Shown here: positions 17,115 through 25,544 of the stretch, piece by piece
How the letters are laid out: every line of letters starts with the position of its first letter
Numbering within the stretch: position 1 is the first letter of the stretch
Origin: Streptomyces griseus
Lineage (GTDB): Bacteria > Actinomycetota > Actinomycetes > Streptomycetales > Streptomycetaceae
Reading direction: 5' to 3'
Length of the DNA: 64,000 bases
Assembly (NCBI RefSeq): GCF_900460065.1
Contig: NZ_UAVD01000043.1
Coordinates: 19,918-83,917 of the forward strand
The notes under the pieces: generated by a model
What the model was told of the DNA's origin: nothing
Seen by the model: only the letters and a program-made list of their open reading frames with translations
Databases searched by the model: none
Made by a program: the position numbers and the translations under genes

Positions 17115-18257
17115 ATGAGACGCACCCGCATCACCGGCATCACCGCCGGACTCGCCCTCGTGGCCGTCGCCGCGGCCACCGGGGTGAGTGCCCTGGAAGA
17201 GGACGGGAAGACCACCGTCACCGCCTACTTCGAACGCGCCACCGGCGTCTACGCCGGATCCGACCTGCGGATCCTCGGCGTCAAGGTCGGCACCGTCGCC
17301 TCCGTCGAGCCCCGGGGCGAGGAGGTGAAGGTCGTGCTGCGCCTCGACCGCGGCATCGACGTCCCCCGGGACGCCCACGCCGTCGTCGTCGCCCCCAGCC
17401 TCGTCGCCGACCGCTACGTCCAACTCGCCCCCGCCTACGACGGCGGCCCCCGGCTCGCCGCCGGCGCCGTCCTGCCCGCCGCCCGCAACGCCACCCCCGT
17501 CGAGGTCGACGAGCTGTACGCCTCCATCACCGAACTCTCCACCGCCCTCGGCCCCGACGGCGCCAACGCCGACGGGGCGCTCGCCCGGCTCCTGGACACC
17601 GGGGCGAAGAACCTCGACGGCAACGGCAAGGCCATCGGCGACTCCATCGAGCAGTTCGGCAAGGCCACCAAGACGCTCGACGAGTCCAGCGGCGACCTCT
17701 TCGACACCCTGGCCCACCTCCAGTCCTTCACCACCATGCTCAAGGAGAACGACGGCGACGTCCGCAGCGCCGAGCAGCAGCTGAACACGGTCACCACCTT
17801 CCTCGCCGACGACAAGAAGAACCTCAGCGCCGCCCTCAAGGAACTCGGCACCGCCCTCGGCCAGGTCAAGGCCTTCATCGCCAAGAACCGCGGCGCGCTC
17901 AAGAAGAACGTCGAGGCCCTGGTGCCCGTCACCCAGGCGCTCGTCGACCAGCGCGCCTCGCTCGCCGAGGCGATGGACACCCTCCCGCTCGCCGCCGGCA
18001 ACGTCCTCAACGCCTACGACCCCGCCAACCGCACCCTCAACGGGCGCACCAACCTCAACGAACTGTCCATGGGGGGACCCCTCGTCGATCCCGGGGCCGC
18101 CTCCGCCGCCGGCCGGCTCACCGGCCTCGCCCCCGTCGACGCGACCCGCCGCAAGGCCCTGCCCGCCCTGCCGCTCCCGGAGGTCGGCACGGTCTACGGC
18201 ACCCCCGAGAAACAACCGGGACAACAGCCCGGCAAGCAGAAGGGGGCGCGACGATGA
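17115..18257 (+). CDS. mceD: MCE family protein, MceD position
   Basis: 380 aa. A short anchor (ITGITAGLALVAVAAATGV) is followed by the MCE domain (YFERATGVYAGSDLRILGVKV, GTVASVE), VVAPSLVADRYVQLAP and a long helical region full of Lys/Asn/Leu heptads (for example DDKKNLSAALKELGTALGQV), strongly coiled-coil in appearance, to about residue 295. The tail is Pro/Gly/Gln-rich. The stop overlaps the mceE start (ATGA). Confidence 0.93.
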   Translation: MRRTRITGITAGLALVAVAAATGVSALEEDGKTTVTAYFERATGVYAGSDLRILGVKVGTVASVEPRGEEVKVVLRLDRGIDVPRDAHAVVVAPSLVADRYVQLAPAYDGGPRLAAGAVLPAARNATPVEVDELYASITELSTALGPDGANADGALARLLDTGAKNLDGNGKAIGDSIEQFGKATKTLDESSGDLFDTLAHLQSFTTMLKENDGDVRSAEQQLNTVTTFLADDKKNLSAALKELGTALGQVKAFIAKNRGALKKNVEALVPVTQALVDQRASLAEAMDTLPLAAGNVLNAYDPANRTLNGRTNLNELSMGGPLVDPGAASAAGRLTGLAPVDATRRKALPALPLPEVGTVYGTPEKQPGQQPGKQKGARR

Positions 18258-19504
18258 ACGACGACGACCGGCGCAGACCCGTCGTACGGGCCGCCGTCGG
18301 AGCCGTGGCCCTCCTCGCCACCGGCGCGCTGATCGCCCTGGTCGTGGTCCGCCCCGAGAGCCCCTCCTTCACCGGCATCGAACAGATCCCGCTGCCCGGC
18401 GGCGCGGACCTCGGCGACCGGCCGTACGAGGTCACCGCCGAGTTCGGCGACGTCCTCAGCCTCGCGCCGCAGTCCTCGGTCAAGGTCAACGACGTCGCCG
18501 TGGGACGCGTCACGAGGATCGCGCTGGCCCCGGACGGCTGGCGGGCCCGGGTCACCATGCGGGTCAACGGGAAGATCAAGCTCCCCGCCAACTCCTACGC
18601 CCGCCTCGAACAGTCCAGCCTGCTCGGCGAGAAGTACATCCAGCTCGCCCCGCCCCCCGAGGGAACCGCACGCGGGTCGCTGGCCTCCGGCGGCCGCATC
18701 CCGCACTCCCGCACCAACCGGAACCCGGAGGTGGAAGAGGTCTTCGGGGCGCTGTCCCTGCTGCTCAACGGGGGTGGCGTCAACCAGCTCAAGACCATCA
18801 CCACCGAACTCAACAAGGCGCTCGCCGGGCAGGAACCGCAGATCCGCTCCCTGCTCAACCGGGTCGACACCCTCGTGACCAACCTGGACGAGAACAAGGG
18901 CGACATCACCAGGGCCCTGGACGGCGTCAACCGCCTCGCCGCCACCCTCGCCACCCGGAAACAGGACGTCGGCACGGTCCTCACCGGGCTCAGCCCCGGA
19001 CTCAAGGTCCTGGAGAAGCAGCGCGGTTCACTGCTGACCATGCTGCGCTCCCTCGACACCCTCTCCACCGTGGCCGTCGACACGATCAACCGGAGCAAAG
19101 CCGACATGATCGCCGACCTCAAGGCGCTCGCCCCGACCCTCAAGGCGCTCGCCGACTCCGGCCAGGACCTTCCCGACTCCCTCCAGGTGCTGCTGACCTA
19201 CCCCTTCACGGACGAGGTGCTGCGCGGTGTGAAGGGCGACTACCTCAACGTCTACCTGGACGTGACGGCCGTGCCCGGTACGCAGATCATCCCGGCGCTC
19301 ACCCCGGATCCCCCCGGAATCCCGCCGCTGCCCCCGGCCGAGGGCGAGGGCGCGGCGGCCCGGGGCGCGCTGCCCCTGCCGCTCCCCGTCGTGTCGGGAA
19401 CACCGAGGACCGGCGCGTCCGGAACGCCGGAGCCCGGCTCCTCCGGATCCTTCGAACCGGCCGGGCCCGGGGCCTCGAACCCCGCGAAGGGGGCGACCCC
19501 GTGA
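18254..19504 (+). CDS. mceE: MCE family protein, MceE position, without lipobox
   Basis: 416 aa. The segment IPLPGGADLGDRPYEVTAEF, with the LPLPGG-type motif, identifies the E (LprK-like) position; MCE domain (DVLSLAPQSSVKVNDVAVGRV), LLGEKYIQLAPP and a helical region follow. In many actinobacteria MceE is a lipoprotein with a Cys just before this motif. Here the N-terminal hydrophobic segment VAVGAVALLATGALIALVVV-like (residues about 14-32) contains no cysteine, so the protein should stay anchored by its uncleaved helix. The C-terminal 90 residues are Pro/Gly/Ser-rich. ATGA and GTGA overlaps flank the gene. Confidence 0.92.
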   Translation: MNDDDRRRPVVRAAVGAVALLATGALIALVVVRPESPSFTGIEQIPLPGGADLGDRPYEVTAEFGDVLSLAPQSSVKVNDVAVGRVTRIALAPDGWRARVTMRVNGKIKLPANSYARLEQSSLLGEKYIQLAPPPEGTARGSLASGGRIPHSRTNRNPEVEEVFGALSLLLNGGGVNQLKTITTELNKALAGQEPQIRSLLNRVDTLVTNLDENKGDITRALDGVNRLAATLATRKQDVGTVLTGLSPGLKVLEKQRGSLLTMLRSLDTLSTVAVDTINRSKADMIADLKALAPTLKALADSGQDLPDSLQVLLTYPFTDEVLRGVKGDYLNVYLDVTAVPGTQIIPALTPDPPGIPPLPPAEGEGAAARGALPLPLPVVSGTPRTGASGTPEPGSSGSFEPAGPGASNPAKGATP

Positions 19505-20736
19505 TCACCCTCGCCATCCGGCTGAAGAACCTCGCCTTCCTCGTCATCGCCGCGCTGGCCCTCGGCTACCTCGGGGTGCGGTACGCCGATCTCGGCCACT
19601 ACGTCGGACTGCGCAGCTACTACACCGTCACGGTCCAACTCCCGCAGACGGGCGGTCTGTACACCCACTCCAACGTCTCCTACCGGGGCGTCTCCGTGGG
19701 CCGCGTCGGCCCCATCGAGCTGACCGAGAACGGTGTCGAGGCCCAGTTGAGGATCGAGAAGGACGCGCCGCCGATCCCGGACAGCCTCACCGCCGTCGTC
19801 GCGAACCTGTCGGCGGTCGGCGAGCAGTACGTCGATCTGCGGCCCACCCGCGAGGAAGGGCCCTTCCTGGGCAACGGCTCCGTCATCGACGAGGCCGACA
19901 CCACCATCCCCGCGCCCCCCACCTCCGTCCTCACCAGCGTCGACGACCTGGCGAGCTCCGTCGACCTGGAGAGCCTGCGCACCGTCGTCGAGGAGTTCGG
20001 GGCCGCCTTCGAGGGGCGCGGCGACGACCTCCAGGTCCTGCTGGACACCAGCGGCGACTTCATCGAGGCCGCCGATCGGTCCCTGCCGGTCACCACCCGG
20101 CTGATGACCGACGGCGAGCGCGTCCTGCGCACCCAGGCCGAACAGGGCCGGGCGCTCAAGGGATTCGCCTCGGGGGCCAAGGAACTGGCCGCCGAGCTGA
20201 AGGGATCCGACGCGGACCTGCGCCGGCTCATCGCGACCACCCCGGACGCCGCCGTCCAGATCAGCGGCCTGCTGCGCGACCTCGACCCCGCCTTCGGCGT
20301 CGTCGTCGCCAACCTGCTCACCACCTCGGAGGTCGCCGTCACCCGCCAACGAGGCCTGGAGGAGCTCCTCGTGAAGCTGCCCGCCGTGGCCGCCGCCGGG
20401 GCGAGCGCCGTCGACGACGACGGCGCCCGGTTCGGGATGTCCGTCACCTTCTTCGAGCCGCTGCCCTGCACCGCCGGCTACGGCGGCACGGTCTACCGCA
20501 ACGGACTCGACACCTCGGACGGGCCCGCCGTGAACACCGCCGCCCGCTGCACGTCCTCACCCGGCACCGGCGTCAACGTCCGGGGCAGCGCCAACGCCCC
20601 CCAGGGCGGACCGGTGCCGAAACCGGCGGTTCCGGGCTCGATGAAGCTGCCCGGAACGGCGAAGGGCGGGTCCGCGACCGCACAGCCGCCGGCCGGGGGC
20701 ATGGCCGGACTGCTGGGTCTGGGAGACGGCTCGTGA
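19501..20736 (+). CDS. mceF: MCE family protein, MceF position
   Basis: 411 aa from GTG 19501. Anchor LKNLAFLVIAALALGYLGV; MCE domain PQTGGLYTHSNVSYRGVSV, GRVGPIEL; the F-type AVVANLSAVGEQYVDLRP; and a helical region to about residue 310. A C-terminal domain with two Cys (PLPCTAGYGG, ARCTSSPG) and a Pro/Gly-rich tail complete it. Last of the six MCE subunits, coupled by GTGA to the first Mas-like gene. Confidence 0.93.
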   Translation: MITLAIRLKNLAFLVIAALALGYLGVRYADLGHYVGLRSYYTVTVQLPQTGGLYTHSNVSYRGVSVGRVGPIELTENGVEAQLRIEKDAPPIPDSLTAVVANLSAVGEQYVDLRPTREEGPFLGNGSVIDEADTTIPAPPTSVLTSVDDLASSVDLESLRTVVEEFGAAFEGRGDDLQVLLDTSGDFIEAADRSLPVTTRLMTDGERVLRTQAEQGRALKGFASGAKELAAELKGSDADLRRLIATTPDAAVQISGLLRDLDPAFGVVVANLLTTSEVAVTRQRGLEELLVKLPAVAAAGASAVDDDGARFGMSVTFFEPLPCTAGYGGTVYRNGLDTSDGPAVNTAARCTSSPGTGVNVRGSANAPQGGPVPKPAVPGSMKLPGTAKGGSATAQPPAGGMAGLLGLGDGS

Positions 20737-21254
20737 GCCCCCGCGCCGGACGTCGGGCCGGCTGGGCCGTCCTGCTCGTCGCCGCCCTGCTCTGCGGACT
20801 GGGGGCCTGGTCGTACGGCCAGGCGCGCGGCGACCGCTCCCTGTCCTACGCGAAGGCCCGCGACACGGCCCTGGCCGAGGGCAGACGGCATCTGGCGACG
20901 CTGAACAGCCTGGACGGCGGGGACGCGAAGCGGGTCGACGACGGGTTGCGCGCCTGGCTCGACTCCTCCACGGGGCCGCTGCACGACCAGCTGGAACGGA
21001 CCCGGAAAGCCGACGCGAAGTCCCTGACGGCCGCGGGCGACACCGCCCGGGGCAAGGTCACCTCGGCGGCGCTGACCGCGCTGGACGAGCGGACGGGTAC
21101 GGCGGAGCTGATCGCCACCGTGGACGTCGACGTCACCCCGCGCTCCGGCGCGGCCGGCACCCAGCGCAAGCGGTTCGGAGCGACCCTCGCCCGGACGGCC
21201 GACGGCTGGAAGGTCAAAGCGCTCACGGCGATCGGAACGGGCGGCGGCCGATGA
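20733..21254 (+). CDS. Mce-associated membrane protein (Mas), type A copy 1
   Basis: 173 aa. One N-terminal helix (GWAVLLVAALLCGLGAWSY) and an exported alpha/beta domain of about 140 residues, the layout of Mce-associated (Mas/OmamA-like) proteins that stabilise Mce complexes. The extracytoplasmic part (SLSYAKARDTALAEGRRHL, LNSLDGGDAKRVDDGLRAW, SSTGPLHDQLE) is clearly related to the protein at 21976. GTGA overlap with mceF and ATGA overlap with the next gene. Confidence 0.8.
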   Translation: MSPRAGRRAGWAVLLVAALLCGLGAWSYGQARGDRSLSYAKARDTALAEGRRHLATLNSLDGGDAKRVDDGLRAWLDSSTGPLHDQLERTRKADAKSLTAAGDTARGKVTSAALTALDERTGTAELIATVDVDVTPRSGAAGTQRKRFGATLARTADGWKVKALTAIGTGGGR

Positions 21255-21979
21255 GACCGCGAGGAGGAACGGCCACGGTGAACAGCACGGGCACGGACAC
21301 GACGGACACGACGGACGCGGAGGACGTGGCGGCCCCGACGGACACACCGACGGACACCACGGCGGTGACGGCCGCGACGGACGGAACGGGTCAGGCGGAC
21401 AACGCGGGCACGGCGGGCACGGCGGACGGAACCGGCCGGACAGGCACGGTGGACGCGGCGGACGCGGTGGACGCGTCCCGTCGCCGGTGGCCGCGCGTCC
21501 TCGGCGCCCTTCTCGCCGTGGCGCTGATCGCCGCGGGCGGCGCCCTGTACGCCGAGGGACGCCAGCTGCGGGACACCCCGGCCACGGCGAACCTCGCGCT
21601 CACCGACGCCGAGGCGACCGCCCGCGTCACCGGCGACGTCAGCAGCGCGCTCGGGAAGATCTTCTCGTACGGTCCCGGGTCCACCGCGGCGACCCGGGCG
21701 GCGGCGAAAGAGGTCCTGGCGGGCAAGGCGCTCCAGCAGTACGCGGCGCTGTTCGGCCAGGTGGAACGGCAGTCCGCCGACCAGAAGCTGACGCTCACCA
21801 CCGAGGTCGTCCGGGCCGGGGTCACCCGGCTGACCGGCCGCGGCGCCCACCTCCTGGTCTTCCTCGACCAGGTCTACGAGCGGCGGGGGCGCGCCCCCAC
21901 CACCGCGTCCGCGCAGCTCACCGTGACCGCGGAACTGCGCGACGGACGCTGGTGGATCGTCGAGATCGGCACCACATGA
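21251..21979 (+). CDS. Mce-associated membrane protein (Mas), type B copy 1
   Basis: 242 aa. A low-complexity cytoplasmic start rich in Thr, Asp and Gly (about residues 10-75) precedes one membrane helix (VLGALLAVALIAAGGALYA) and a soluble domain. The latter reads LALTDAEATARVTGDVSSAL then KIFSYGP, with KLTLTTEVVRAGVTRLTG and the end RWWIVEIGTT. These segments align with the protein at 22763. The ATG overlaps the previous stop, so the two are translationally coupled; an internal GTG at 21278 is the alternative start. Likely partner of the Mce tube in the cell wall. Confidence 0.75.
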   Translation: MRPRGGTATVNSTGTDTTDTTDAEDVAAPTDTPTDTTAVTAATDGTGQADNAGTAGTADGTGRTGTVDAADAVDASRRRWPRVLGALLAVALIAAGGALYAEGRQLRDTPATANLALTDAEATARVTGDVSSALGKIFSYGPGSTAATRAAAKEVLAGKALQQYAALFGQVERQSADQKLTLTTEVVRAGVTRLTGRGAHLLVFLDQVYERRGRAPTTASAQLTVTAELRDGRWWIVEIGTT

Positions 21980-22701
21980 CGGCGGGCCGGAGGCGAGGGC
22001 ACACCGGTCCGGTTCGGCAGGCAGCGGAGAGGCAGCACATGGCACGGCAGCGGACGGCAGAGCAGGACCCGGCAGAGCAGGACCCGGCGGGGCCGGAAAC
22101 GGCAGAACGGGAGACGGCAGGGCCGGAAACGGCAGAACGGGAGACGGCGCGGGCGGGCACCGCGCCGGCCGGGACCGTACGGGCGAGGAGGAGGAACCCG
22201 CTGGTCATCGCCGCGCTGGCGCTGGCGGTCTGCGCGGCCGGAGCGGCGGGCTGGGGCGGCTGGCTGCGCTACGAGGCCTCCCACGACGACGCGGCGTCCT
22301 TCGCGCGGGCGCGGGACGACGCGCTGGCCGCCGGTGAGCAGGCGGTGCAGAACATGAACACCCTGGACCACCGCTCCCTGGAGAAGGGGCTCGACAGCTG
22401 GGAGCAGTCCACCACCGGGGAGCTGCACAGCCAACTCGTCGACGGGCGGGACGCGTTCGCCGATCAGATCGCCGCCGCCAAGACGGTGAGCACCGCGAAG
22501 GTGCTCTCCGGTGCGGTGACCGAGCTGGACCAACGCGCGGGCCGGGCGGGGGTGATGGTGGCACTGCGGGTCACCGTGACCGCTCCGAAGGGTGAACCTG
22601 CGGTGAAGGAGAGCCGGTTGCTCGGGAGCCTCACCCGGACCGCCGAGGGGTGGAAGCTCAGCGCGCTCGGCCAGGCGCCCGTCGGCGGCACGGGCGGCTG
22701 A
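21976..22701 (+). CDS. Mce-associated membrane protein (Mas), type A copy 2
   Basis: 241 aa. The cytoplasmic start contains DNA-level tandem repeats that translate into repeated AEQDP and AGPETAERET units. A membrane helix follows (LVIAALALAVCAAGAAGWGGW), then a domain related to that at 20733 (ASFARARDDALAAGEQAV, MNTLDHRSLEKGLDSWEQST, TGELHSQL; end GWKLSALGQAP against GWKVKALTAIG). ATG 21976 overlaps the previous stop; an in-frame ATG at 22039 would remove 21 residues and is possible. Confidence 0.75.
   Translation: MTAGRRRGHTGPVRQAAERQHMARQRTAEQDPAEQDPAGPETAERETAGPETAERETARAGTAPAGTVRARRRNPLVIAALALAVCAAGAAGWGGWLRYEASHDDAASFARARDDALAAGEQAVQNMNTLDHRSLEKGLDSWEQSTTGELHSQLVDGRDAFADQIAAAKTVSTAKVLSGAVTELDQRAGRAGVMVALRVTVTAPKGEPAVKESRLLGSLTRTAEGWKLSALGQAPVGGTGG
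22056..22148 (+). repeat. two tandem DNA duplications inside a Mas-like gene
   Basis: A 15-bp unit (GGCAGAGCAGGACCC) occurs twice in direct succession (22056-22085), and a 30-bp unit twice (22091-22120 and 22121-22150, 28 of 30 bases the same). Both preserve the frame and lengthen the disordered cytoplasmic tail. Recent slippage is the simple explanation. Confidence 0.85.
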
Positions 22702-22762
22702 CCCCGGTCGCCGCCCCCCGCCCGCCCCCGTCTGCCCAGCACGCCCCGAGAGGACCCCGCCC

Positions 22763-23491
22763 ATGTCGACGACCCGCCACCTCGTGAACCGCCGCCGCCG
22801 GCTGGCCACCACGCCACCGCGCACCCCGGGGGCCGAGACCGGTCCGGCCTTCGAGCAGGCCACGGCCCCCGCCACCGACGCCGAACCGCGGTCAGCGGGA
22901 GACACCGCGGCCACCGCCGGTCCCGACGCCGCCCCCGACACCCCGGCGGACGCCGCCCCCCGGGCCGGGGCGTCCCGCCCGCGCGTCGGACTCCCCGCCG
23001 TGCTGTGCGCCCTCACCGTTCTCCTCGGGGCCTTCGCCGTCTGGGCGTTCGCCTCGGCCGACACCCTCCGCGAGGAGCCGGCCCGGCAGAACACCGCGCT
23101 CACCGACATCGGCCGGACCAGCGAGGTGAAGGGCCGGATCAGTGAGGCGGTCGGCGCGGTGTTCAGTTACGACTACGCCTCGCCCGCCCGGTCCGACCGC
23201 GCAGCCCGCACCTATCTGACCGGCCGGGCCGTGCGGCAGCACCAGGACATGCTCGCCGACGTACGGGCACAGGCCCCGAAGCAGAAGCTCGTCCTGACCA
23301 CCACCGTGACCGAGAGCGGCGTCGAGTTCCTCGACGGGGACCGCGCCCGGCTGCTGATCTTCGCCGACCAGAGCAACACCCGTACCGGCAAGGACGAGGA
23401 GACGACGTACGCGGCGGCCATGTTCGCCGTGGACGCCGTCCGCCGCGGGGACACCTGGCTGATCGCCGCCATCGACACGTTCACCCGCTGA
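22763..23491 (+). CDS. Mce-associated membrane protein (Mas), type B copy 2
   Basis: 242 aa from ATG 22763 (GAGAGGACC upstream). An Ala/Pro/Asp-rich cytoplasmic part, a membrane helix (LPAVLCALTVLLGAFAVWAF) and a domain related to that at 21251 (NTALTDIGRTSEVKGRISEAV, AVFSYDYASP, KLVLTTTVTESGVEFLDG, DTWLIAAIDTF). It is separated by 61 bp from the preceding gene, the largest gap in the island, so a minor internal promoter cannot be excluded. A 26-bp gap leads to the lytic transglycosylase. Confidence 0.75.
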   Translation: MSTTRHLVNRRRRLATTPPRTPGAETGPAFEQATAPATDAEPRSAGDTAATAGPDAAPDTPADAAPRAGASRPRVGLPAVLCALTVLLGAFAVWAFASADTLREEPARQNTALTDIGRTSEVKGRISEAVGAVFSYDYASPARSDRAARTYLTGRAVRQHQDMLADVRAQAPKQKLVLTTTVTESGVEFLDGDRARLLIFADQSNTRTGKDEETTYAAAMFAVDAVRRGDTWLIAAIDTFTR

Positions 23492-23517
23492 GCCCCGGAG
23501 AGGGGAGAGGAGTCCAG

Positions 23518-24786
23518 ATGAGCTTCAACCGCACGGTGCGCCGCCGACTCGGCACCACGGCCACCGCCGTCGCCGCGATGACCGCCCTCACCGCCTCCCA
23601 GGCCCCGGGGATCACGCTGCCCGCTCCCCGGCAGGCGAAGACGGCAGCCTCGGACGACGTGGTGTGGAGCGAGGTGCCGGGGGACGACGTCTACCACACC
23701 GAACTGCCTCCGCTGCGGTCCCCGAAGCCGCCCGCACCCCCGAAGCCCGGGGCGAAGGCCGATCCGGTCGCGGCCCGCGCCTGGTCCGAGGCCGGCATCC
23801 CGGCGACCGTGCTGGCCGCCTACCGCAAGGCGGAGGGCACGGTGCGCCGGGGCGACCCGGGCTGCGGGCTGCCGTGGCAACTGCTGGCGGCGATCGGCAA
23901 GGTGGAGTCGGGCCAGGCCTCCGGCGGGCGGGTCGACGCCCGTGGGACGACGCTCACCCCGATCCTCGGTCCCGCGCTCGACGGCAACGGCTTCGCCCTG
24001 ATCCGGGACACCGACGGCGGGGCGTACGACGGCGACCGCGCCTACGACCGGGCCGTCGGGCCGATGCAGTTCATCCCCTCGACCTGGGCGGCCTGGGGCG
24101 CGGACGGCAACGGCGACGGACGCCGGGACCCGAACAACATCTTTGACGCGGCGCTCGCCGCCGGGCGCTACCTCTGTGCGGGAAGCCGCGATCTGACCCG
24201 CCGCGCCGACCTGGACCGGGCGATCCTCAGCTACAACCGGTCCGAGACGTACCTGGCGACCGTGCTGTCCTGGCTGGAGTTCTACCGCAGTGGAAGCCAT
24301 CCGGTCGCCGACGGCCGGGGAGTCCTGCCGGCCAGCCCCGGCCCGGGAGGGAAGACCCCGCCCAAGGCGCCGGTGGGCGGACCCGGTGCGCCGGGACGTC
24401 CCGGCAAGGGCGACGGAGGCGTCGTCGTCGGCCCGCAGCCCACCCGGCCGCCGAGCCCGACGCCCACACCCCGTCCCACGGGCCCCGGCTCACCGAGCCC
24501 GAGCCCCGACCCGACGGACCCCGGCCCCACTGACCCGGGCCCGAGCCCCGACCCGACCGGGCCGACCGATCCGGGTCCCACCGATCCGGGCCCGAGCCCC
24601 AGCCCCGACCCGACGGACCCCGGCCCCACCCCGTCGCCCGATCCCGGCGAGACCGGCCCGGGCTGCCCCGACCCCGGCGACAGCCCGACCTCCTCGCCGT
24701 CGGCGACGGAACCGGCCGAGGCGGCGACGGGCGTCCAGGACGAGCCCGGCGACCCCTGCGTCCCGGGCGAGGGAACCACGGGCTGA
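23518..24786 (+). CDS. secreted lytic murein transglycosylase, MltB-type
   Basis: 422 aa; ATG 23518 after GGGAGAGGAG. An Ala-rich signal peptide (about residues 1-35) is followed by an SLT_2 catalytic domain. The likely acid/base Glu is in LLAAIGKVESGQASGG (near residue 127), and the family's GPMQFIPSTWAAWGADGNGDG and NIFDAALAAGRYLC segments follow. Such enzymes cut peptidoglycan between MurNAc and GlcNAc, forming 1,6-anhydro-MurNAc. The last 150 residues are a disordered Pro/Asp/Ser/Thr tail built of repeated PDPTDPGP-like units, suitable as a wall-spanning linker. Position at the end of the mce unit suggests local wall opening for the Mce machine (inference). It ends at a terminator shared with the convergent gene. 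Confidence 0.88.
   Translation: MSFNRTVRRRLGTTATAVAAMTALTASQAPGITLPAPRQAKTAASDDVVWSEVPGDDVYHTELPPLRSPKPPAPPKPGAKADPVAARAWSEAGIPATVLAAYRKAEGTVRRGDPGCGLPWQLLAAIGKVESGQASGGRVDARGTTLTPILGPALDGNGFALIRDTDGGAYDGDRAYDRAVGPMQFIPSTWAAWGADGNGDGRRDPNNIFDAALAAGRYLCAGSRDLTRRADLDRAILSYNRSETYLATVLSWLEFYRSGSHPVADGRGVLPASPGPGGKTPPKAPVGGPGAPGRPGKGDGGVVVGPQPTRPPSPTPTPRPTGPGSPSPSPDPTDPGPTDPGPSPDPTGPTDPGPTDPGPSPSPDPTDPGPTPSPDPGETGPGCPDPGDSPTSSPSATEPAEAATGVQDEPGDPCVPGEGTTG
24500..24660 (+). repeat. degenerate Pro/Asp-coding repeat in the transglycosylase tail
   Basis: Short imperfect repeats of CCGACGGACCCCGGCCC-like sequence encode PDPTDPGP/PSPDPT units. They are typical of extracytoplasmic linkers; unit number probably varies between strains. 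Confidence 0.7.
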
Positions 24787-24796
24787 GACCGACGCG

Positions 24797-24818
24797 CCGG
24801 CCGCCCCCGGGCGGCCGG
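24797..24818. terminator. bidirectional hairpin between convergent genes
   Basis: A 10-bp perfect stem (CCGGCCGCCC/GGGCGGCCGG) with a 2-base centre. A third copy of the right arm (GGGCGGCCGG, 24829-24838) touches the stop of the convergent gene, allowing an alternative fold. Confidence 0.6.
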
Positions 24819-24838
24819 TGTCCCCGGTGGGCGGCCGG

Positions 24839-25276
24839 TCAGAACAGTGCCACGACGACCACGACGCGCTTGCCCTCCCCGTGCGCGGTGACGGACACCT
24901 CGGAGGCCAACCGGCGGACGAGCTGCCAGCCGTAGCCGCCCTCGCCGAGCTGGGCCCCGGTCTGTTCCCGCAGCACGGGGAAGTCCGGCACGGAGTCGTC
25001 GACCGTGATGCGGAGCCCCTCCTCGGTGATCCGCGCCGAGAAGCCGGCGACACCGCCGCCGTGCCGGATGGCGTTGGTCACCAGCTCCGAGGTGATCAGC
25101 AGGGCGTCCGCCACCACCACGTCCGACCGGGACTCCTCGTCGAACGAGCAGAACTCGGTTGCCAGCAGGTGCGCGACGGCGTCTCGTGCCTCGGCCGCGC
25201 TGGCGGGCGTCGGCGCTCCCGCACCGGGGGGGACCGACGCGGACGCGGTGCGACGCACGGGAGTCGCGTTGCTCAT
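24839..25276 (-). CDS. ATP-binding protein, RsbW-like serine kinase/anti-sigma type
   Basis: 145 aa from ATG 25276, which has an ideal AAAGGAGGT 7 bases upstream. A GHKL ATPase fold: N box LLITSELVTNAIRHGG (near residue 70) with catalytic-type Glu and Asn, then LRITVDDSVPDFPVL and the G2 region GGYGWQLVRRLAS. This is the short HATPase_c_2 family numerous in Streptomyces. Members either bind and inhibit sigma factors, phosphorylate STAS anti-anti-sigma proteins, or act as orphan kinases. No sigma factor or STAS gene is adjacent, so the partner is unknown. It diverges from the lipoprotein gene across 268 bp. Confidence 0.85.
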   Translation of the reverse strand: MSNATPVRRTASASVPPGAGAPTPASAAEARDAVAHLLATEFCSFDEESRSDVVVADALLITSELVTNAIRHGGGVAGFSARITEEGLRITVDDSVPDFPVLREQTGAQLGEGGYGWQLVRRLASEVSVTAHGEGKRVVVVVALF

Positions 25277-25544
25277 GCCCGTACCTCCTTTCGCACAGTG
25301 ATCATTTGTCCGACCCGCCGATCCTGCTGGGAACGCCGTCCGCGCGAAGCGTGCCGCAGGGTCCGACCGCGGGGCTGTCAGCGTGCCCGGAACTCCCGGG
25401 TTCATGTCCGGAGAAAACTCCCCGAAGCCGTCGGATCCGTTTCGGCAGCCGCCGAAAAGTAAGTGAGTGATATTCCGCTTTTGCCGGGTAGCCGGGCTCC
25501 AGAGGGCCCGGAGAGGGACCTTCTCGTTTCAGGGAGGAAAAGCG

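Noticed and set aside
24500..24660. CRISPR-like regular repeats
   Set aside because: The repeats are in-frame Pro/Asp codons of a protein tail, with no constant repeat plus unique spacers.
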